Of a stretch of 26,701 nucleotides of DNA, positions 18,601-26,701 are shown in pieces. The stretch comes from Gamarada debralockiae. Lineage: Eukaryota > Ascomycota > Leotiomycetes > Helotiales > Hyphodiscaceae. Each line of letters begins with the position of its first letter. Within the stretch, counting starts at the first letter, position 1. The notes under the pieces are model-generated. The model saw only the letters and a program-made list of their open reading frames with translations, had not been told where the DNA came from and searched no databases. The stretch lies in the NCBI GenBank assembly GCA_002803225.1, contig NXFV01000882.1, positions 1 through 26,701 on the forward strand. The letters are read 5' to 3'. Both the position numbers and the translations under genes were made by a program.

Positions 18601-21600
18601 CAACGACGATGGAAGCCTTGCTGAATTGAAGGGATTCGAGGTCAAGCGAAGAGGAGAGTTGAAGCTCATTAAGATCTTCCAACAACAGATTTTTAAGTTT
18701 TTCTTGGAAGGTACCACTCTTGCAGAGACGTACGGATCTGTGGCAAAAGTTGCAAATCAGTGGCTGGATGTTCTGCACTCCAAAGGTGAGACTCTGGCTG
18801 ATGAGGAACTCATTGATCTCATTTGCGAGAACAGAAGCATGTCCAAAACTTTGGAGGAATACGGTGCTCAGAAATCTACATCAATTACTACAGCCAAGCG
18901 TTTGGCGGATTTCTTGGGGGAGCAGATGGTGAAGGACAAGGGCTTGAACTGCAAGTACATTATTTGCGCTAAGCCCAAGAATGCGCCTGTCACTGAACGA
19001 GCCATTCCTGTGGCCATCTTCTCTGCTGAAAATTCAGTGAAGCGATACTTCTTACGAAAGTGGCTGAAGGAAGACCCGACGAACATGGATCCACGAGCAT
19101 TGCTTGATTGGGACTATTATCTCGAGCGTCTTGGTTCAGTCATCCAGAAGCTGATCACCATCCCGGCGGCATTGCAGAAAGTTCGGAACCCGGTTCCCAG
19201 AGTCGCTCATCCCGACTGGCTGCAACGACGAATCAACGTGAAGGATGACAAGTTGAAGCAGAAGAAGATGACTGATTTGTTCAACAAAGCACCCCTCGAA
19301 GAGATCACGAATCTGCAAGACCAGCGCATGGCAGATATGGAAGATTTTGGCGTGAAGCTTCTGAAGCCGAAAGCGATTGGGACTGCGCTTTCGCAAGCAA
19401 CACAATCACCAAAAGCAACAAAACGAAAATCTCCCGAGCCAGCTATAGCGGTTTCCACGAATCCGTACGCTGCTTTGCCCGAGAAGATGCCCGTACCAAC
19501 AGAGGACTACGTTGGCTTCCTCGAGTATCAGAAACAGAAGTGGAAGATTCAGAAGCAAGCTCGGATCCGACGTCGCCATTTGTTCGGTGAGACACGAGTC
19601 AATGCACAAAACAACATTGGAGCCACTTTCCGGAATCAAGCTGAGCTTATGTTCAAAAGCACCTGGCAGGTTTTGCAACTGAGAGGTACTACGAGTCCGG
19701 GTGTGGTCCTAGCATATGTTTTGATCGACTCAAAGATCCATACATTGAAAGTCAATGTGCCGAGACAAATCTTCTTGAATTTGAAGGGGAAGGAGCTTCC
19801 GGATATCGAAGTTGATGGATGCGAAGCCCAGAAGGTCACTCATACACTGCCCAATGGTCACCCTTCAGTCCACCTTTTCAAGCTTACGATGCCTGAGGAT
19901 GTGTACGTCAATGATGCCAAGAAGCTATCCCTCCTCTTTAATCATCCTAGCGTGGAAGGTGTGTACGAGAAGCAGGTGCCGCTGAGCATTAGAGCTGTTC
20001 TGCAGTTGGGCAACCTTTGCACATTCGATGAAACCCAACCTGGTGTTCTTGGCAAAGGTCTTGAATCTGGTTTCGATCTTTCTGGTCTCCGTCCAGATGT
20101 CGCTAAGCGACCATACCTCTCGGAGTCACCAATGGCGTACGTGTACCTTTACCACGTCGTCGCGGGAGACCGACAAGTTTTTGCCATATTCTCGACTTCG
20201 AAAGAACAAGCTCATGTTGTCATCTTGCAGAAGACGAAAGATTCGAACCAAGACCTACCGAATATTTCGAAAATATACAACGACATGTTAGTGAGACGGG
20301 AGCAAGAAGCTGATGGGCAACCATGGCAGCAATGCTTCGATTATCAGGAAAAGCTTCAATTCAAGACTAGCCAGGTGACGACAAGACGGAAAGCTCTTCT
20401 GGAAGTCGGAGATCTGGTCAAAAAGATGCGAAATGATGAGACGAAGCCACTTATGCTTGTGATTCAGTCGCCTCAAAGACGTATGCTCGTTCACGATGTT
20501 CCAATTTTGAGCGAGTTCCCTATGCTGCCTCTCAAATACGAGATCTCAGACAGCAATCTTCCACCTTTGGGCTGGCAAGCTTTCGTTGCGAAGCGTCTCG
20601 TCAACCACTACCTCAGCCTTGGTTCATGGATCTTGCACTTGACTGAGCTGGCGAGATATGGTGATGTACCGCTTTGCAACCTTGAGCGAGATGATCCTCG
20701 ATTCTTGATTGATGTCGCATATGCCAGACGGCTGCAGAAGAATAACGTTGTGCTCTGGTGGTCGGGTGGGCCAAGACCAGATCATGCTGGGTACGAGCTA
20801 GACGATGTCTTGGGGCCTCTCGATACTGTCCAGATGCCATCTGTCAACAATCCTGGCACATATCCGTCGGTGTGCATCGAGCTTGATGTTCGAAACCTTG
20901 CTATCAACACCATTCTCACCTCGTCTCTCATCAACGAACTCGAAGGAAGCGATTCAATCTCTTTCAATCCAGCAGCGCCTTCAGATGATTCCCCTAGTGA
21001 CGGCACCAACGTTCTCTACGCTGACAACGCTTTCGCAACAGCAGGCGTCATCGTTCTGCGCGAAATGGTCAAAGCATGGTGGACTGAAGCCTGCAAAGGC
21101 AGTAATATGGCTGACATAATGGTACAACACCTCGTCCGCTGGGTCGAGAATCCCGATTCCTTCCTCTACGACCGTTCCCTGCACTACTACGTCCAAATGA
21201 TGTCGCGCAAAGCCTTTCAACAACTCATGACCGACTTCCGCCGCGTGGGCTCACACGTCGTCTTTGCTAATGCCAACCGTCTGCTTCTGCAGACCACAAA
21301 ATCCGAAGTTGGGAACGCATATGCGTACAGTCAGTATATTCTCAAATCCATCAAAGCAAAGCCGCTTTTCCATTTCCTCGATCTCGAGATTAAGGAATAC
21401 TGGGACTACCTCGTTTGGTACGATGAATTCAATTACGGTGGAAAAGCCTGTCAAGAAGTTGTTGAGGCGGAAAATCAGACGCTAGACTGCGTTATGCACT
21501 GGCAACTCTCCAAATTCCTCCCTGCTCCACTGCAGCCCATCTTCCATGATTGGGTCGTCGAGTTCATCGAAGTCATGCACAAGCTCAAACGGCCTCGTGC

Positions 21601-22390
21601 CCTTGGTGATGGAGGTGTAGATGCAACTCCTCGTCCCACCCAACTGCCTGTTCGCGCCCTGGGCGACGATAAAGAAAATAAGATCATCCTCGGGAAGGAC
21701 TTCGAAAAACCCTTGAAGCGCCAAATCGCCGGCCTGATCCGTCGCCAGAAAGATGAGATGTTACATCCCGAACTAGCATCCGACTACACATTCCCCGTCC
21801 TCCCTGGCTCACATCTCCAATTCAGTAATCCCGCCCTGCAACTCGTCAAATCGCTCATGCAAGTCTTGTCACTCGACAAGAACATCACCCTCGAAGCTCG
21901 ACTATTACGCAAAGAACTTCTGGCCATGTTTGAAGTGAGAGAATTCTCCAATGAAGCACGCTTCGAGAATCCCTCCGAAAGTCTGAAGATCTCGCAAGTC
22001 ATATGTGAGAACTGCACTATGGCCCGCGATCTCGATTTCTGCCGCGACGAAGACCTGATCCCAGATCTCACTGGCCCCGACCCAAGTTCTCGGCCTTGGC
22101 AATGCAGCTTCTGTCACGCCGAGTATAATAGGTTGGATATTGAGGAGAGATTGATCAGCAATGTGGAGGCGGTGGTTTGTGAGTGGTGCACGCAGGATTT
22201 GAAGTGTGTTAAATGTGGGGGGATTAGAGTGAATGATTTTATGGAGCATTGCTCTTGTTCTGGGGAGTGGGTTGGCACGGTGAAGAGGGAGGATGTTAGG
22301 CGTAAATTGGCGGTTTATAGAAGTGTGGGGGATTTCTATGGTTTGAGAATGTTGGGGGATGTTGTGGCGGGTGTTTGGGCTGGTCTTTGA
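15610..22390 (+). CDS. POL2: DNA polymerase epsilon catalytic subunit
   Basis: Three exons: 15610-16214, 16259-16401 and 16446-22390, giving 2230 residues (yeast Pol2 has 2222). Intron 1 (44 bp) has GTATGT, branch GCTAAT and acceptor AAGTAG. It restores the family block S-A-N-A-G-F-D-L-F-D-D. Intron 2 (44 bp with the preferred acceptor) is GTATGT...CTAAC followed by CAGAAGAAG. This is the leading-strand replicase. Proofreading sites are visible: D286/E288 (AYDIETTKLPLKFP), then TYNGDFFDWPF and YSVSDAVATYY. Polymerase motif A is D636 (DVASMYPNI), motif B is KVILNSFYGYVMRKG, and motif C is D871/D873 (ELDTDGIW). Cysteines 661, 664, 673 and 757 match the catalytic-core iron-sulphur site. A degenerate PCNA box QKKMTDLF follows the catalytic half. 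The inactive second polymerase half ends in two cysteine modules: C2103/C2106 with C2136/C2139, and C2161/C2164 with C2170/C2173 and C2185/C2187. No further intron or break is seen. Confidence 0.97.
16215..16258 (+). other. POL2 intron 1
   Basis: Donor GTATGT, branch-like GCTAAT, acceptor AAGTAG; 44 bp, between the first and second base pairs of a split Ser codon (AG|T). Supported by the conserved peptide restored downstream (NAGFDLFDD). Confidence 0.9.
16402..16445 (+). other. POL2 intron 2, with three possible in-frame acceptors
   Basis: Donor GTATGT and branch CTAAC (16433-16437), followed by CAG, AAG and AAG ending at 16439, 16442 and 16445. All three keep the frame. The last gives Q-N-I-R-T-G-K-W-Y, the spacing of yeast Pol2. 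The first two add Lys-Glu-Asp or Lys-Asp in place of Asn. The first two acceptors lie only 3 and 6 bases from the branch A, so the third is preferred. Confidence 0.75.
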
Positions 22391-23426
22391 GTACATAAGG
22401 GCCTGCGGGTTGGTTGGGTGGGAGTTTTGGTGTCATTGGTGGTGTTGGACATTGAAGTTTTGTATTGCATCGTTGGCATAGAAAGATGAAAGTGTAATGG
22501 CTCAAATTAATACATTAATTGATCATCTTGGACGCCTGCGCTTTTCCTTCGCAGGTCAAAATTTGTTTCGTTCAAAAAAAATAAGCCAGTGCTCAAGCCC
22601 CTGAAAAACTCGCTTGGGGCCTGGACAAGATGGGTGGCCTCTCGGTTCGTTGGCGTACATCAAACCTGCGGCCCGTCAGTCTTGAATTTGTACTCAACCA
22701 TCATCCTGTGTAGGACACCTTTGTCAATCGTTCCTGTCAAATCAGCGATTGAGTGGTCGGTGACCAGCTTTGTCCACGACACTGAAGATGCAATCATTCA
22801 TTACGATAACCTGGGCTGCCAGCGGGTTCAAACGGATAACTTGGGTACCACTGTATTTCATTCGCTGCCCCAAGATGGTATGCCCTCCGCCGCCCACAAT
22901 TCTCGACCCCGCAGATCCAGAGGCATACCCGGCAAGCCAAGTCTACAGAGTGCGGAATACGATGTCAATTCGGCAATTACTTGCAATTTCCTGCAATCTT
23001 TTACAGAGACCACCCAATTTTGAACGAATCATATGCTGGGCAAAAGGCTCCCCACCGAGAAATTGAGCCTTGTAAAATGAATTGGTTTGTTAGAGCACAT
23101 ACATCCATGGGAATTGGAAAAAAAAAAAAAAAAAAAGAACACCCCCCTAGTCTCCTCTAGTGTTCCCCGTTAGAGAAATGTCTTGTAAGGTATAATACTC
23201 TTATTTATATTTTACACTTTTTCTGGGATTACAGTACCAGACCAAGTAAAGTTAATTCTAAAGTACAACTTGCCGTATTCACTGCCACGTATTAGCCAAC
23301 ACTTCCATTCAGTTCCTAGCGCGAAGGCGTATTGCGCATAGCGATCCATTCAGAGAGAATACTACGACCATAATCCACACGAAACTCAAGGAACTCTAAA
23401 TAGGAGTTGTCATTCAAATCAATAAG
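22391..23426. other. POL2 3' region, then no confident gene; A19 tract
   Basis: Immediately after the stop lies the POL2 3' untranslated region. An ORF at 22589-23023 (plus, 144 codons, start MLKPLKNSLGAWTRW) and coherent-looking minus-strand fragments (for example around 22660-22790, VTDHSIADLTGTIDKG) overlap each other. Neither is recognised, and the minus fragments are separated by stops, so this may be a decayed gene. A run of 19 A occupies 23118-23136. Confidence 0.4.
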
Positions 23427-24512
23427 ATGTCTATGTTGATCCGACATCAAGCTCGGTCACCACCTTCCCGTCCAAACACCAGTGCGTTAGCCCTAGGAGA
23501 TTGACCTGGAGTCAAACCCCATCAATTTTGTTTTCGAGACGTATAGCTTGCATTCTACCATCCCGTTCGCTTCTCCTAGTGAACCGGTTTTCGACGGCGG
23601 CATCGAGCACGCTCTCCTGTCTCACTCTTGGCATCCTTATACTCATCTTTTCTGACCTCGAATATCGTCTGCCTCCACGCCAATACTATCTTCCGGTTCT
23701 TTAACAGGAGTCAGATCTCATTACACCGATTTTCAGCCAGGACGCTACAATCAATACCGAACTGCGCAACAAGCTGATCGGTGGACCAGCGTACTCATGT
23801 TCTCTCTGCAAGAAAGTCTTTGAAAAGCGGCACCAATTGAAGTGATTACTCCTTCAACCAAATTCAAGATTATTTTAAAATCAAGAAGTTTGTAATTTCT
23901 AGTCGCTACTGCCGCACAATTCACAACAAACACTTCACATGCGATGTTCAGAATTGCACCTGGAATCGCCCTTTCAGCCTGAAGAAGGATCTGGCTAGAC
24001 ACCAGAACAGCTGTCACCCGCTGTTGTATCCTACAGAACACTACACTTATCCTTTTATAGACTGTCCTTATGCTACTAAGGACTTTTCCTGGAAGGACAA
24101 CTGGGAACGACATATTCGAGAAAACCACCCTTCCTATCGATGAGCCACGGAAATTCGTGACAGAGAAACGCTCACCTCCATTCAATCACTTCCATTCGCG
24201 CCAAAATCGAGGGCTTAACCCGCCGGCCACCCAGCGACACCGGTCAAATTTGCGCTTCGGTGTTGTAGTCACGGGTATCATTCTTGCCCCCACCAAGCTT
24301 ATCGATCACAAAGACTTATTCGTGTCCAATTGGAACCATTCAAGTCCGCAGATCTGGAACGCTTTCTTGAAAGAGGGGTGCACATACATCGAGGTCGGGC
24401 CTTCATTGACCCCCAACTTCACGGCTTCAACACATCACTTCACTCCTCCCGGACTCTGCACCAATATTTCCTGTCAGTCACCATGGATTCCGAATTAGAT
24501 ATTTCTTTGTGA
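23427..24512 (+). pseudogene. C2H2 zinc-finger protein, broken by frameshifts and a stop
   Basis: Coherent coding fragments lie in order on one strand. From ATG 23427 (MSMLIRHQARSPPSRP) a one-base shift near 23490-23502 leads into D-L-E-S-N-P-I-N-F-V-F. This runs to TGA at 23653-23655 (a CGA-to-TGA change would explain it), continues in frame (PRISSASTPIL ... YTDFQPGRYNQYRT), then shifts by one base near 23785-23790 into a finger Y-S-C-S-L-C-K-K-V-F-E-K-R-H-Q-L. A likely 61-bp intron (23842-23902, GTGATT...TTTCTAG) joins this to N-R-H-Y-C and a second set of Cys/His residues (F-T-C-D-V-Q-N-C ... L-A-R-H-Q). It is followed by a C2H2-like F-I-D-C-P-Y ... W-E-R-H-I and TGA at 24141. A further fragment (24330-24512, PFKSADLERFLERGVHIHRG) may be its C-terminus. 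Probable former DNA-binding regulator. The end points are approximate. Confidence 0.6.
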
Positions 24513-25165
24513 TTTTCCGTGTAGACTATGGCTTTAGGCCGGGCACTCGGAAGTCTCTTGACTTCGCGGTGTCCAGTCATCCAGTTAAGTGACTAGGAGG
24601 CTGTCGAGGCAGCCGGCATAGCTTTATACCCGTGCGTATCATTTCCTGTGGAAGATTTGAGTTACAGAACATATTAACATATTGAGCAATAATACAAAAA
24701 AATTGGCGCAGGGAGGTTCGTGAGGTCAGAGTTTGGAACGGGGAAAGGAGTTAGGAGTAAGGCGAAACGAGTGCTAATATTTGACATTATCCGCGCATAA
24801 TCATCTGTGTCTTTGGGATTTGGGATTTTCTTACCGCTTGGAGAGGGAGGGAAGTTTTCTCCCATATCGCTGATCTCAAGGAGCCCTGCTGTAGTCTGAT
24901 TTTTCGTGGATCAACTGAACAGCATGTTCGGCTCTACGGGAGCGTTTTTACCCTCTTCAGTATTACATGAGTATATAATCGTTATCCCTCCCCGACTTCC
25001 GCGCCTGGTTCGGAGTTCATGACTCACAAATCTGATGAGTGAAGGTGGAGTTGGTGGGAAAAGATAAGAAAACCACTACCTCTGAAAATTTCAAACGCCG
25101 AATCGTTGTCTACACTCGAAGAGTGAGTAGAGATAACTCGAGGCTGACTAAATTCCGTCGTAGTA
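24513..25165. other. Stretch without a recognisable gene
   Basis: Short hairpin-forming words (for example GAGGCTGTCGAGGCAGCCGGC at about 24596-24616, given as a loose palindrome) and small ORFs only. Nothing here can be assigned. Confidence 0.4.
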
Positions 25166-26465
25166 TCAGTATTCCAAAACATGGGCCTCGACCCGACTCT
25201 CTTCGCTGCCAGGTTTTCGCAACGCTTCACACTCAACGGCTCCTACTCGTCCTTCGATCTTCTCGAGCCTATACAACAATCTTTTCTCTCCAATATCCCA
25301 TTTTAGATACTCTAAACTTGCAGGAATTTTAGGGAAGTTGTCCAATACTTCATCTGGAAGTTTAAGACCTCGTTTGTCTGACATTCTAAGTGCACGGATC
25401 TAGGTATCTTTGGGGAGCAGTGTGATCATGGATTTCTAAAGTGCTTTAGCGGGGAGTCCTTATGTCAATGAGTAAAACAGGGACAACGAACCAAATATTC
25501 CACATCCATAGGATCGGGATTTACAAACTTCCCGTCATCGTCACGAGAATATATATTGCCTGTCTCCAGATCCACAGCCAACTCTTGTAATCCATGAAGC
25601 TTACTTAGCATGCTTCCAATAATGGCTGACAAACTCCTCATTCCGGGTCTCAGCTTCAAGAGCAGCTGTGAGTGCTCCATTGTCTTCATCCGATTCCTCA
25701 AAACCCTCGCGCCAATAGTATACCCTTGGATCCAACTCCAGGCACTTCAAGGATTTCCCCAATTTCGACAATTCAAGGTAGCTTGCGTGCGGGCATCCAT
25801 TGATCCCCAGATGCGCTAGAAGCTGGCACTGTGCCAAAGCCTCGAAATTCGCCTTGATAGGTTCCCCCTAGCCATGAGATCTATCGAGATGGCCCGCAAT
25901 TCAGACAGGGAGTTCTTGGGAAAGATGGACCCCTCATCAGCATCTACGTTCCAATCAACAGTCGTGATTTTCGGGTGCCGGAGAAGAAATTCAGAGAGTG
26001 CAGCGTTATTCGAGCTGTACATTCTAAGATCGAGGGTTCGGAGAGAAGGGAACGTGTATTGCCACGTGATGCCTTGTAAACGACGCCCTCGACGTCACAG
26101 ATGGGGAATGAAAGATTGAGCTCTGGGCTGCTTTGAAGGATTCACTCTACCAGGGAATCAAAGTCACCATGGGCGGCAGCTGCATGCTCAGTGTATTGAG
26201 AATGGGAAATTCGACCACAGGCAGGCTCTACATACGTGTGTTAATAAAGCCGAATCTCGAGAGGGAGACTTACAAGTGTACACAGTTTCTCCAGCTCATG
26301 TACGCTGAACTCAATATTGCGAGTCTTCAGCATCGGAGATGTCTTCCAAAGCGAATCCCAGAAAACATCGGGTCTTGTATTCTTTTGGTCAACCCCGGTC
26401 CATTTGAAACTCTCAATGCCACCCTGCTGCTGAACCTCTTGGATGACTTTTGTTGGAATGAGTAA
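25166..26465 (-). pseudogene. Leucine-rich-repeat (F-box-like) protein, broken
   Basis: Read on the minus strand, coherent pieces follow one another. They are: V-I-Q-E-V-Q-Q-Q-G-G-I-E-S-F-K-W and D-V-F-W-D-S-L-W-K-T-S-P; a well-formed 46-bp intron (26228-26273, GTAAGT, TATTAACAC, TGTAG); L-P-V-V-E-F-P-I-L-N-T-L; a frameshift near 26170; D-F-D-S-L-V-E and TGA at 26144-26142, where Trp would fit; F-P-S-L-R-T-L-D-L-R-M with LRR-like spacing (FLLRHPKITTVDWNVD); a one-base shift at a G5 run (25863-25867); A-L-A-Q-C-Q-L-L-A-H-L-G-I; another shift at about 25660-25690; and a C-terminus with L-P-D-E-V ... S-L-E-Y-L-K-W-D-I-G-E (25166-25384). This Trp-Asp-Gly ending is familiar from fungal F-box/LRR proteins. 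Such proteins recruit substrates to SCF ubiquitin ligases. The F-box itself is not visible. Start uncertain. Confidence 0.65.
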
Positions 26466-26701
26466 TCAGGTGACTCTGGTTCTAGGCAGATAGTGCTGCC
26501 TGCTGAGTCACATGGTGTCACATGGTGTCATGTGTCATAGGATCACTTGATCGGTGTGACGTGTTTTATGAGTCATAGGGAGGATTCCTGTCTATAAGTG
26601 CAGACTACTGTACTTGGTTTGTTCATTAGTATCTCCAGGATCTTCATACCTTAATAATCCAACCACATTCTCCTACACTTTTCGTCCATCACGTGACCAT
26701 A
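26466..26701. other. Right edge: short tandem repeat and possible promoter of a gene beyond the window
   Basis: TCACATGGTG is repeated directly at about 26508-26528, followed by a third partial copy (TCATGTGTCA). Further right a TATA-like TCTATAAG (about 26591) and a CACGTGAC word near the edge could belong to a plus-strand promoter whose gene is not in the window. Confidence 0.3.

Noticed and set aside
22589..23136. Processed retro-copy ending in the A19 tract
   Set aside because: No recognisable parent gene, target duplication or 3' cleavage signal. The A run is about 100 bp beyond the ORF end.
23653..26144. Selenocysteine readthrough of the in-frame TGA codons at 23653 and 26142
   Set aside because: Ascomycetes of this kind are not known to use selenocysteine, and frameshifts nearby make simple gene death more likely.

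Overview
The window looks like nuclear DNA of a filamentous ascomycete (Pezizomycotina). Introns are short (44-64 bp) with GTATGT/GTACGT donors and CTAAC-like branch sites. The core genes POL2 and COX20 have fungal architecture, and the flanks hold MITEs, Tc1/mariner DNA and CpA-to-TpA decay of the kind left by RIP. A class such as Leotiomycetes would be only a guess.

Layout: (1) 1-654 is the 3' end of a gene encoding nearly identical 33-residue ankyrin repeats, of the kind found in fungal NLR-like proteins. (2) 655-5365 has no confident gene but contains two complete MITEs with TA target duplications (3125-3270 and 4572-4859). (3) 5366-8027 is a minus-strand gene for a secreted, cysteine-rich, C-terminally anchored surface protein. 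It is split inside codon 246 by a 1365-bp Tc1/mariner element (5828-7192). Removing the element and one TA leaves a clean 398-codon frame. The element's own transposase frame has no frameshift but 12 stops, all TAG, as expected from G-to-A changes at TGG. (4) 8028-13200 is decayed DNA with an AT-rich tract, a diverged tandem duplication and one doubtful small ORF. (5) 13226-22390 is an intact core block: a conserved fungal protein of unknown function, COX20 (minus) and POL2 (plus). The last two diverge from a 398-bp promoter carrying three ACGCG (MCB-type) sites. (6) 22391-26701 is again decayed: a C2H2 zinc-finger pseudogene (about 23427-24512, plus) and a leucine-rich-repeat/F-box-like pseudogene (about 25166-26465, minus).

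The core block serves DNA replication (leading-strand polymerase) and respiration (cytochrome oxidase assembly). The flanks look like a fast-evolving, transposon-rich compartment where surface, immune-like and regulatory genes are duplicated, interrupted or broken. No new multi-gene system is evident. The most informative items are the precise transposon insertion, the RIP-like polarity of decay in the elements, and the triple tandem splice acceptor in POL2.
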